Source of the DNA: Uranotaenia lowii
Lineage: Eukaryota > Arthropoda > Insecta > Diptera > Culicidae
Direction: 5' to 3'
Assembly (NCBI RefSeq): GCF_029784155.1
Contig: NC_073692.1
Span: 155,515,531-155,579,530 of the forward strand
Length of the DNA stretch: 64,000 nucleotides
Shown: one piece after another, positions 1 to 11,634 of the stretch
Position numbering within the stretch: position 1 is the first letter of the stretch
How the letters are laid out: each line of letters begins with the position of its first letter
The notes under the pieces: model-generated
What the model was told of the DNA's origin: nothing
Databases searched by the model: none
Seen by the model: the letters and a program-made list of their open reading frames with translations, nothing else
Made by a program: the position numbers and the translations under genes

Positions 1-3000
1 GCCAGAAAACGCATTTTAAAGTTGTGATCCCAAATTAAGCTCAGAATCCCCGAAAAACGCTTCTAATGGCCGGAAAACGAATTTTAAAGTTGTGATCCCA
101 AATTAAGCTCAGAATCCCCGAAAAACGCTTCTAAAGGCCAGAAAACGCATTTTAAAGTTGTGATCCCAAATTAAGCTCAGAATGGCCGAAAAACGCTTCT
201 AAAGGCCAGAAAACGCATTTTAAAGTTGTGATCCCCAATTAAGCTCAGAATGGCCGAAAAACGCTTCTAAAGGCCAGAAAACGCATTTTAAAGTTGTGAT
301 CCCAAATTAAGCTCAGAATCCCCGAAAAACGCTTCTAAAGGCCAGAAAACGCATTTTAAAGTTGTGATCCCAAATTAAGCTCAGAATGGCTGAAAAACGC
401 TTCTAAAGGCCAGAAAACGCATTTTAAAGTTGTGATCCCAAATTAAGCTCAGAATCCCCGAAAAACGCTTCTAAAGACCAGAAAACGCATTTTAAAGTTG
501 TGATCCCCAATTAAGCTCAGAATCCCCGAAAAACGCTTCTAAAGGCCGGAAAACGCATTTTAAAGTTGTGATCCCAAATTAAGCTCAGAATGGCCGAAAA
601 ACGCTTCTAAAGGCCAGAAAACGCATTTTAAAGTTGTGATCCCAAATTAAGCTCAGAATGGCCGAAAAACGCTTCTAAAGGCCAGAAAACGCATTTTAAA
701 GTTGTGATCCCAAATTAAGCTCAGAATGGCCGAAAAACGCTTCTAAAGGCCAGAAAACGCATTTTAAAGTTGTGATCCCAAATTATGCTCAGAATGGCCG
801 AAAAACGCTTCTAAAGGCCAGAAAACGCATTTTAAAGTTGTGATCCCAAATAAAGCTCAGAATCCCCGAAAAACGCTTCTAAAGGCCAGAAAACGCATTT
901 TAAAGTTGTGATCCCAAATTAAGCTCAGAATGGCCGAAAAACGCTTCTAAAGGCCAGAAAACGCATTTTAAAGTTGTGATCCCAAATTAAGCTCAGAATG
1001 GCCGAAAAACGCTTCTAAAGGCCAGAAAACGCATTTTAAAGTTGTGATCCCAAATTAAGCTCAGAATGGCCGAAAAACGCTTCTAAAGGCCAGAAAACGC
1101 ATTTTAAAGTTGTGATCCCAAATTAAGCTCAGAATGGCCGAAAAACGCTTCTAAAGGCCAGAAAACGCATTTTAAAGTTGTGATCCCAAATAAAGCTCAG
1201 AATCCCCGAAAAACGCTTCTAAAGGCCAGAAAACGCATTTTAAAGTTGTGATCCCAAATTAAGCTCAGAATGGCCGAAAAACGCTTCTAAAGGCCAGAAA
1301 ACGCATTTTAAAGTTGTGATCCCAAATTAAGCTCAGAATCCCCGAAAAACGCTTCTAATGGCCGGAAAACGAATTTTAAAGTTGTGATCCCAAATTAAGC
1401 TCAGAATCCCCGAAAAACGCTTCTAAAGGCCAGAAAACGCATTTTAAAGTTGTGATCCCAAATTAAGCTCAGAATGGCCGAAAAACGCTTCTAAAGGCCA
1501 GAAAACGCATTTTAAAGTTGTGATCCCCAATTAAGCTCAGAATCCCCGAAAAACGCTTCTAAAGGCCAGAAAACGCATTTTAAAGTTGTAATCCCAAATT
1601 AAGCTCAGAATCCCCGAAAAACGCTTCTAAAGGCCAGAAAACGCATTTTAAAGTTGTGATCCCAAATTAAGCTCAGAATGGCCGAAAAACGCTTCTAAAG
1701 GCCAGAAAACGCATTTTAAAGTTGTGATCCCAAATAAAGCTCTGAGTGGCCGAAAAACGCTTCTAAAGGCCAGAAAACGCATTTTAAAGTTGTGATCCCA
1801 ATTTAAGCTCAGAATCCCCGAAAAACGCTTCTAAAGGCCAGAAAACGCATTTTAAAGTTGTAATCCCAAATTAAGCTCAGAATCCCCGAAAAACGCTTCT
1901 AAAGGCCAGAAAACGCATTTTAAAGTTTTGATCCCAAATTAAGCTCAGAATGGCCGAAAAACGCTTCTAAAGGTCAGAAAACGCATTTTAAAGTTGTAAT
2001 CCCAAATTAAGCTCAGAATCCCCGAAAAACGCTTCTAAAGGCCAGAAAACGCATTTTAAAGTTGTGATCCCAAATTAAGCTCAGAATGGCCGAAAAACGC
2101 TTCTAAAGGCCAGAAAACGCATTTTAAAGTTGTGATCCCAAATAAAGCTCTGAGTGGCCGAAAAACGCTTCTAAAGGCCAGAAAACGCATTTTAAAGTTG
2201 TGATCCCAATTTAAGCTCAGAATCCCCGAAAAACGCTTCTAAAGGCCAGAAAACGCATTTTAAAGTTGTGATCCCAAATTAAGCTCAGAATGGCCGAAAA
2301 ACGCTTCTAAAGGTCAGAAAACGCATTTTAAAGTTGTAATCCCAAATTAAGCTCAGAATCCCCGAAAAACGCTTCTAAAGGCCAGAAAACGCATTTTAAA
2401 GTTTTGATCCCAAATTAAGCTCAGAATGGCCGAAAAACGCTTCTAAAGGCCAGAAAACGCATTTTAAAGTTGTGATCCCAAATTAAGCTCAGAATCCCCG
2501 AAAAACGCTTCTAAAGGCCAGAAAACGCATTTTAAAGTTGTGATCCCAAATTAAGCTCAGAATGGCCGAAAAACGCTTCTAAAGGCCAGAAAACGCATTT
2601 TAAAGTTGTGATCCCAAATTAAGCTAAGAATCCCCGAAAAACGCTTCTAAAGGCCAGAAAACGCATTTTAAAGTTGTGATCCCAAATTAAGCTCAGAATG
2701 GCTGAAAAACGCTTCTAAAGGCCAGAAAACGCATTTTAAAGTTGTAATCCCAAATTAAGCTCAGAATCCCCGAAAAACGCTTCTAAAGGCCAGAAAACGC
2801 ATTTTAAAGTTTTGATCCCAAATTAAGCTCAGAATGGCCGAAAAACGCTTCTAAAGGCCAGAAAACGCATTTTAAAGTTGTGATCCCAAATTAAGCTCAG
2901 AATGGCCGAAAAACGCTTCTAAAGGTCAGAAAACGCATTTTAAAGTTGTAATCCCAAATTAAGCTCAGAATCCCCGAAAAACGCTTCTAAAGGCCAGAAA

Positions 3001-4689
3001 ACGCATTTTAAAGTTTTGATCCCAAATTAAGCTCAGAATCCCCGAAAAACGCTTCTAAAGGCCAGAAAACGCATTTTAAAGTTGTGATCCCAAATTAAGC
3101 TCAGAATCCCCGAAAAACGCTTCTAAAGACCAGAAAACGCATTTTAAAGTTGTGATCCCCAATTAAGCTCAGAATCCCCGAAAAACGCTTCTAAAGGCCA
3201 GAAAACGCATTTTAAAGTTGTGATCCCAAATTAAGCTAAGAATCCCCGAAAAACGCTTCTAAAGGCCAGAAAACGCATTTTAAAGTTGTGATCCCAAATT
3301 AAGCTCAGAATGGCTGAAAAACGCTTCTAAAGGCCAGAAAACGCATTTTAAAGTTGTGATCCCAAATTAAGCTCAGAATGGCCGAAAAACGCTTCTAAAG
3401 GTCAGAAAACGCATTTTAAAGTTGTAATCCCAAATTAAGCTCAGAATCCCCGAAAAACGCTTCTAAAGGCCAGAAAACGCATTTTAAAGTTGTGATCCCC
3501 AATTAAGCTCAGAATCCCCGAAAAACGCTTCTAAAGGCCAGAAAACGCATTTTAAAGTTTTGATCCCAAATTAAGCTCAGAATGGCCGAAAAACGCTTCT
3601 AAAGGCCAGAAAACGCATTTTAAAGTTGTGATCCCAATTTAAGCTCAGAATCCCCGAAAAACGCTTCTAAAGGCCAGAAAACGCATTTTAAAGTTGTGAT
3701 CCCAAATTAAGCTCAGAATGGCCGAAAAACGCTTCTAAAGGCCAGAAAACGCATTTTAAAGTTGTGATCCCCAATTAAGCTCAGAATCCCCGAAAAACGC
3801 TTCTAAAGGCCAGAAAACGCATTTTAAAGTTGTGATCCCAAATTAAGCTCAGAATCCCCGAAAAACGCTTCTAAAGGCCAGAAAACGCATTTTAAAGTTG
3901 TAATCCCAAATTAAGCTCAGAATCCCCGAAAAACGCTTCTAAAGGCCAGAAAACGCATTTTAAAGTTTTGATCCCAAATTAAGCTCAGAATGGCCGAAAA
4001 ACGCTTCTAAAGGTCAGAAAACGCATTTTAAAGTTGTAATCCCAAATTAAGCTCAGAATCCCCGAAAAACGCTTCTAAAGGCCAGAAAACGCATTTTAAA
4101 GTTGTGATCCCAAATTAAGCTCAGAATCCCCGAAAAACGCTTCTAAAGGCCAGAAAACGCATTTTAAAGTTTTGATCCCAAATTAAGCTCAGAATGGCCG
4201 AAAAACGCTTCTAAAGGCCAGAAAACGCATTTTAAAGTTGTGATCCCAATTTAAGCTCAGAATGGCTGAAAAACGCTTCTAAAGGCCAGAAAACGCATTT
4301 TAAAGTTGTGATCCCAAATTAAGCTCAGAATGGCCGAAAAACGCTTCTAAAGGCCAGAAAACGCATTTTAAAGTTGTGATCCCCAATTAAGCTCAGAATC
4401 CCCGAAAAACGCTTCTAAAGGCCAGAAAACGCATTTTAAAGTTGTGATCCCAAATTAAGCTCAGAATCCCCGAAAAACGCTTCTAAAGGCCAGAAAACGC
4501 ATTTTAAAGTTTTGATCCCAAATTAAGCTCAGAATGGCCGAAAAACGCTTCTAAAGGCCAGAAAACGCATTTTAAAGTTGTAATCCCAAATTAAGCTCAG
4601 AATCCCCGAAAAACGCTTCTAAAGGCCAGAAAACGCATTTTAAAGTTGTGATCCCAATTTAAGCTCAGAATGGCTGAAAAACGCTTCTA
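1..4689 (+). repeat. Left satellite segment: mixed G/C-type monomers with the first HOR fragments
   Basis: The first ~1.7 kb is a mix of G-type (aatggccg) and C-type (aatccccg) monomers with few other variants. Exceptions are the ggccggaaaacgaatttt form (69 and about 1361) and the caaataaagctcagaat form (about 848 and 1188, exactly 340 bp apart). From about 1.7 kb the HOR-type variants appear: tctgagtggcc at 1741 and 2149 (408 bp, six monomers apart), ggtcag followed by gtaatccc, and gttttgatccc. Their order is recognisable but shuffled. No indel is visible here. The segment starts without any flank, so the array continues to the left. Confidence 0.85.
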
Positions 4690-6800
4690 AAGGCCAGAAA
4701 ACGCATTTTAAAGTTTTGATCCCAAATTAAGCTCAGAATGGCCGAAAAACGCTTCTAAAGGCCAGAAAACGCATTTTAAAGTTGTGATCCCAAATAAAGC
4801 TCTGAGTGGCCGAAAAACGCTTCTAAAGGCCAGAAAACGCATTTTAAAGTTGTGATCCCAATTTAAGCTCAGAATCCCCGAAAAACGCTTCTAAAGGCCA
4901 GAAAACGCATTTTAAAGTTGTGATCCCAAATTAAGCTCAGAATGGCCGAAAAACGCTTCTAAAGGCCAGAAAACGCATTTTAAAGTTGTGATCCCAAATA
5001 AAGCTCTGAGTGGCCGAAAAACGCTTCTAAAGGCCAGAAAACGCATTTTAAAGTTGTGATCCCAATTTAAGCTCAGAATCCCCGAAAAACGCTTCTAAAG
5101 GCCAGAAAACGCATTTTAAAGTTGTGATCCCAAATTAAGCTCAGAATGGCCGAAAAACGCTTCTAAAGGTCAGAAAACGCATTTTAAAGTTGTAATCCCA
5201 AATTAAGCTCAGAATCCCCGAAAAACGCTTCTAAAGGCCAGAAAACGCATTTTAAAGTTTTGATCCCAAATTAAGCTCAGAATGGCCGAAAAACGCTTCT
5301 AAAGGCCAGAAAACGCATTTTAAAGTTGTGATCCCAAATAAAGCTCTGAGTGGCCGAAAAACGCTTCTAAAGGCCAGAAAACGCATTTTAAAGTTGTGAT
5401 CCCAATTTAAGCTCAGAATCCCCGAAAAACGCTTCTAAAGGCCAGAAAACGCATTTTAAAGTTGTGATCCCAAATTAAGCTCAGAATGGCCGAAAAACGC
5501 TTCTAAAGGTCAGAAAACGCATTTTAAAGTTGTAATCCCAAATTAAGCTCAGAATCCCCGAAAAACGCTTCTAAAGGCCAGAAAACGCATTTTAAAGTTG
5601 TGATCCCCAATTAAGCTCAGAATCCCCGAAAAACGCTTCTAAAGGCCAGAAAACGCATTTTAAAGTTTTGATCCCAAATTAAGCTCAGAATGGCCGAAAA
5701 ACGCTTCTAAAGGCCAGAAAACGCATTTTAAAGTTGTGATCCCAATTTAAGCTCAGAATCCCCGAAAAACGCTTCTAAAGGCCAGAAAACGCATTTTAAA
5801 GTTGTGATCCCAAATTAAGCTCAGAATGGCCGAAAAACGCTTTAAAGGCCAGAAAACGCATTTTAAAGTTGTAATCCCAAATTAAGCTCAGAATCCCCGA
5901 AAAACGCTTCTAAAGGCCAGAAAACGCATTTTAAAGTTTTGATCCCAAATTAAGCTCAGAATGGCCGAAAAACGCTTCTAAAGGCCAGAAAACGCATTTT
6001 AAAGTTGTGATCCCAAATAAAGCTCTGAGTGGCCGAAAAACGCTTCTAAAGGCCAGAAAACGCATTTTAAAGTTGTGATCCCAATTTAAGCTCAGAATCC
6101 CCGAAAAACGCTTCTAAAGGCCAGAAAACGCATTTTAAAGTTGTGATCCCAAATTAAGCTCAGAATGGCCGAAAAACGCTTCTAAAGGCCAGAAAACGCA
6201 TTTTAAAGTTGTGATCCCAAATAAAGCTCTGAGTGGCCGAAAAACGCTTCTAAAGGCCAGAAAACGCATTTTAAAGTTGTGATCCCAATTTAAGCTCAGA
6301 ATCCCCGAAAAACGCTTCTAAAGGCCAGAAAACGCATTTTAAAGTTGTGATCCCAAATTAAGCTCAGAATGGCCGAAAAACGCTTCTAAAGGTCAGAAAA
6401 CGCATTTTAAAGTTGTAATCCCAAATTAAGCTCAGAATCCCCGAAAAACGCTTCTAAAGGCCAGAAAACGCATTTTAAAGTTTTGATCCCAAATTAAGCT
6501 CAGAATGGCCGAAAAACGCTTCTAAAGGCCAGAAAACGCATTTTAAAGTTGTGATCCCAAATAAAGCTCTGAGTGGCCGAAAAACGCTTCTAAAGGCCAG
6601 AAAACGCATTTTAAAGTTGTGATCCCAATTTAAGCTCAGAATCCCCGAAAAACGCTTCTAAAGGCCAGAAAACGCATTTTAAAGTTGTGATCCCAAATTA
6701 AGCTCAGAATGGCCGAAAAACGCTTCTAAAGGTCAGAAAACGCATTTTAAAGTTGTAATCCCAAATTAAGCTCAGAATCCCCGAAAAACGCTTCTAAAGG
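4690..6800 (+). repeat. 340-bp HOR-dense block, copy 1
   Basis: Here the 68-bp monomers form a five-monomer higher-order repeat of 340 bp. The order is: m1 (caaataaagctctgagtggcc), m2 (cccaatttaag, C-type), m3 (G-type, ending in ggtcag), m4 (gtaatccc, C-type), m5 (gttttgatccc, G-type), then m1 again. The m1 landmarks are at 4801, 5005, 5345, 6024, 6228 and 6568, with spacings of 204, 340, 679, 204 and 340. The 204 steps are HORs that lost two monomers. The 679 step is ten monomers minus a 1-bp deletion at about 5840 (gctttaaag for gcttctaaag). The same spacings recur 10267 bp downstream. Confidence 0.88.
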
Positions 6801-8989
6801 CCAGAAAACGCATTTTAAAGTTGTGATCCCCAATTAAGCTCAGAATCCCCGAAAAACGCTTCTAAAGGCCAGAAAACGCATTTTAAAGTTTTGATCCCAA
6901 ATTAAGCTCAGAATGGCCGAAAAACGCTTCTAAAGGCCAGAAAACGCATTTTAAAGTTGTGATCCCAATTTAAGCTCAGAATCCCCGAAAAACGCTTCTA
7001 AAGGCCAGAAAACGCATTTTAAAGTTGTGATCCCAAATTAAGCTCAGAATGGCCGAAAAACGCTTCTAAAGGCCAGAAAACGCATTTTAAAGTTGTGATC
7101 CCCAATTAAGCTCAGAATCCCCGAAAAACGCTTCTAAAGGCAAGAAAACGCATTTTAAAGTTGTGATCCCAAATTAAGCTCAGAATCCCCGAAAAACGCT
7201 TCTAAAGGCCAGAAAACGCATTTTAAAGTTTTGATCCCAAATTAAGCTCAGAATGGCCGAAAAACGCTTCTAAAGGCCAGAAAACGCATTTTAAAGTTGT
7301 GATCCCAAATAAAGCTCTGAGTGGCCGAAAAACGCTTCTAAAGGCCAGAAAACGCATTTTAAAGTTGTGATCCCAATTTAAGCTCAGAATCCCCGAAAAA
7401 CGCTTCTAAAGGCCAGAAAACGCATTTTAAAGTTGTGATCCCAAATTAAGCTCAGAATGGCCGAAAAACGCTTCTAAAGGTCAGAAAACGCATTTTAAAG
7501 TTGTAATCCCAAATTAAGCTCAGAATCCCCGAAAAACGCTTCTAAAGGCCAGAAAACGCATTTTAAAGTTTTGATCCCAAATTAAGCTCAGAATGGCCGA
7601 AAAACGCTTCTAAAGGCCAGAAAACGCATTTTAAAGTTGTGATCCCAAATTAAGCTCAGAATGGCCGAAAAACGCTTCTAAAGGCCAGAAAACGCATTTT
7701 AAAGTTGTGATCCCAAATTAAGCTCAGAATGGCCGAAAAACGCTTCTAAAGGCCAGAAAACGCATTTTAAAGTTGTGATCCCAAATTAAGCTCAGAATGG
7801 CCGAAAAACGCTTCTAAAGGCCAGAAAACGCATTTTAAAGTTGTGATCCCAATTTAAGCTCAGAATCCCCGAAAAACGCTTCTAAAGGCCAGAAAACGCA
7901 TTTTAAAGTTGTGATCCCAAATTAAGCTCAGAATGGCCGAAAAACGCTTCTAAAGGCCTGAAAACGCATTTTAAAGTTTTGATCCCAAATTAAGCTCAGA
8001 ATGGCCGAAAAACGCTTCTAAAGGCCAGAAAACGCATTTTAAAGTTGTGATCCCAAATTAAGCTCAGAATGGCCGAAAAACGCTTCTAAAGGCCAGAAAA
8101 CGCATTTTAAAGTTGTGATCCCAAATTAAGCTAAGAATCCCCGAAAAACGCTTCTAAAGGCCAGAAAACGCATTTTAAAGTTGTGATCCCAAATTAAGCT
8201 CAGAATGGCTGAAAAACGCTTCTAAAGGCCAGAAAACGCATTTTAAAGTTGTGATCCCAAATTAAGCTCAGAATCCCCGAAAAACGCTTCTAAAGGCCAG
8301 AAAACGCATTTTAAAGTTGTGATCCCCAATTAAGCTCAGAATCCCCGAAAAACGCTTCTAAAGGCCAGAAAACGCATTTTAAAGTTGTGATCCCAAATTA
8401 AGCTAAGAATGGCCGAAAAACGCTTCTAAAGGCCAGAAAACGCATTTTAAAGTTGTGATCCCAAATTAAGCTCAGAATCCCCGAAAAACGCTTCTAAAGA
8501 CCAGAAAACGCATTTTAAAGTTGTGATCCCAAATTAAGCTAAGAATGGCCGAAAAACGCTTCTAAAGGCCAGAAAACGCATTTTAAAGTTGTGATCCCAA
8601 ATTAAGCTCAGAATGGCTGAAAAACGCTTCTAAAGGCCAGAAAACGCATTTTAAAGTTGTGATCCCAAATTAAGCTCAGAATCCCCGAAAAACGCTTCTA
8701 AAGACCAGAAAACGCATTTTAAAGTTGTGATCCCAAATTAAGCTCAGAATGGCCGAAAAACGCTTCTAAAGGCCAGAAAACGCATTTTAAAGTTGTGATC
8801 CCAAATTAAGCTAAGAATCCCCGAAAAACGCTTCTAAAGGCCAGAAAACGCATTTTAAAGTTGTGATCCCAAATTAAGCTCAGAATGGCTGAAAAACGCT
8901 TCTAAAGGCCAGAAAACGCATTTTAAAGTTGTGATCCCCAATTAAGCTCAGAATCCCCGAAAAACGCTTCTAAAGGCCAGATAACGCAT

Positions 8990-9730
8990 TTTAAAGTTGT
9001 GATCCCAAATTAAGCTCAGAATCCCCGAAAAACGCTTCTAATGGCCAGAAAACGCATTTTAAAGTTTTGATCCCAAATTAAGCTCAGAATGGCCGAAAAA
9101 CGCTTCTAAAGGCCAGAAAACGCATTTTAAAGTTGTAATCCCAAATTAAGCTCAGAATCCCCGAAAAACGCTTCTAAAGGCCAGAAAACGCATTTTAAAG
9201 TTTTGATCCCAAATTAAGCTCAGAATGGCCGAAAAACGCTTCTAAAGGTCAGAAAACGCATTTTAAAGTTGTAATCCCAAATTAAGCTCAGAATCCCCGA
9301 AAAACGCTTCTAAAGGCCAGAAAACGCATTTTAAAGTTGTGATCCCAAATTAAGCTCAGAATGGCCGAAAAACGCTTCTAAAGGCCAGAAAACGCATTTT
9401 AAAGTTGTGATCCCAAATAAAGCTCTGAGTGGCCGAAAAACGCTTCTAAAGGCCAGAAAACGCATTTTAAAGTTGTGATCCCAATTTAAGCTCAGAATCC
9501 CCGAAAAACGCTTCTAAAGGCCAGAAAACGCATTTTAAAGTTGTAATCCCAAATTAAGCTCAGAATGGCCGAAAAACGCTTCTAAAGGCCAGAAAACGCA
9601 TTTTAAAGTTTTGATCCCAAATTAAGCTCAGAATGGCCGAAAAACGCTTCTAAAGGTCAGAAAACGCATTTTAAAGTTGTAATCCCAATTTAAGCTCAGA
9701 ATCCCCGAAAAACGCTTCTAAAGGCCAGAA
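8990..9730 (+). repeat. Eleven-monomer recurrent core, copy 1
   Basis: A fixed order of about eleven variants: a C-type monomer ending in taatggccag (atggcc at 9041), gttttgatccc G-type, gtaatccc C-type, gttttgatccc G-type with ggtcag, gtaatccc C-type, plain G-type, tctgag (9424), cccaatttaag C-type, gtaatccc, gttttgatccc, and gtaatccc with aatttaag. The 383-bp distance from atggcc to tctgag is identical in all four copies of this core. Copy 1 differs in having gtaatccc joined to a G-type end near 9541, where the others are C-type. It also has gataacgc near 8980. Confidence 0.8.
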
Positions 9731-10893
9731 AACGCATTTTAAAGTTGTGATCCCAAATTAAGCTCAGAATGGCCGAAAAACGCTTCTAAAGGTCAGAAAA
9801 CGCATTTTAAAGTTGTAATCCCAAATTAAGCTCAGAATCCCCGAAAAACGCTTCTAAAGGCCAGAAAACGCATTTTAAAGTTTTGATCCCAAATTAAGCT
9901 CAGAATGGCCGAAAAACGCTTCTAAAGGCCAGAAAACGCATTTTAAAGTTGTGATCCCAAATTAAGCTCAGAATGGCCGAAAAACGCTTCTAAAGGCCAG
10001 AAAACGCATTTTAAAGTTGTGATCCCAAATTAAGCTCAGAATGGCCGAAAAACGCTTCTAAAGGCCAGAAAACGCATTTTAAAGTTGTGATCCCAAATTA
10101 AGCTCAGAATGGCCGAAAAACGCTTCTAAAGGCCAGAAAACGCATTTTAAAGTTGTGATCCCAATTTAAGCTCAGAATCCCCGAAAAACGCTTCTAAAGG
10201 CCAGAAAACGCATTTTAAAGTTGTGATCCCAAATTAAGCTCAGAATGGCCGAAAAACGCTTCTAAAGGCCTGAAAACGCATTTTAAAGTTTTGATCCCAA
10301 ATTAAGCTCAGAATGGCCGAAAAACGCTTCTAAAGGCCAGAAAACGCATTTTAAAGTTGTGATCCCAAATTAAGCTCAGAATGGCCGAAAAACGCTTCTA
10401 AAGGCCAGAAAACGCATTTTAAAGTTGTGATCCCAAATTAAGCTAAGAATCCCCGAAAAACGCTTCTAAAGGCCAGAAAACGCATTTTAAAGTTGTGATC
10501 CCAAATTAAGCTCAGAATGGCTGAAAAACGCTTCTAAAGGCCAGAAAACGCATTTTAAAGTTGTGATCCCAAATTAAGCTCAGAATCCCCGAAAAACGCT
10601 TCTAAAGACCAGAAAACGCATTTTAAAGTTGTGATCCCCAATTAAGCTCAGAATCCCCGAAAAACGCTTCTAAAGGCCAGAAAACGCATTTTAAAGTTGT
10701 GATCCCAAATTAAGCTAAGAATCCCCGAAAAACGCTTCTAAAGGCCAGAAAACGCATTTTAAAGTTGTGATCCCAAATTAAGCTCAGAATGGCTGAAAAA
10801 CGCTTCTAAAGGCCAGAAAACGCATTTTAAAGTTGTGATCCCCAATTAAGCTCAGAATCCCCGAAAAACGCTTCTAAAGGCCAGAAAACGCAT

Positions 10894-11634
10894 TTTAAAG
10901 TTGTGATCCCAAATTAAGCTCAGAATCCCCGAAAAACGCTTCTAATGGCCAGAAAACGCATTTTAAAGTTTTGATCCCAAATTAAGCTCAGAATGGCCGA
11001 AAAACGCTTCTAAAGGCCAGAAAACGCATTTTAAAGTTGTAATCCCAAATTAAGCTCAGAATCCCCGAAAAACGCTTCTAAAGGCCAGAAAACGCATTTT
11101 AAAGTTTTGATCCCAAATTAAGCTCAGAATGGCCGAAAAACGCTTCTAAAGGTCAGAAAACGCATTTTAAAGTTGTAATCCCAAATTAAGCTCAGAATCC
11201 CCGAAAAACGCTTCTAAAGGCCAGAAAACGCATTTTAAAGTTGTGATCCCAAATTAAGCTCAGAATGGCCGAAAAACGCTTCTAAAGGCCAGAAAACGCA
11301 TTTTAAAGTTGTGATCCCAAATAAAGCTCTGAGTGGCCGAAAAACGCTTCTAAAGGCCAGAAAACGCATTTTAAAGTTGTGATCCCAATTTAAGCTCAGA
11401 ATCCCCGAAAAACGCTTCTAAAGGCCAGAAAACGCATTTTAAAGTTGTAATCCCAAATTAAGCTCAGAATCCCCGAAAAACGCTTCTAAAGGCCAGAAAA
11501 CGCATTTTAAAGTTTTGATCCCAAATTAAGCTCAGAATGGCCGAAAAACGCTTCTAAAGGTCAGAAAACGCATTTTAAAGTTGTAATCCCAATTTAAGCT
11601 CAGAATCCCCGAAAAACGCTTCTAAAGGCCAGAA
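10894..11634 (+). repeat. Eleven-monomer recurrent core, copy 2
   Basis: Same variant order as at 8990-9730, offset 1904 bp (28 monomers exactly): atggcc at 10945 and tctgag at 11328. The match extends outside the core from about 10664 to 11991, so about 1.3 kb is duplicated. It stops where copy 1 has one more plain G-type monomer than copy 2. Confidence 0.8.
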
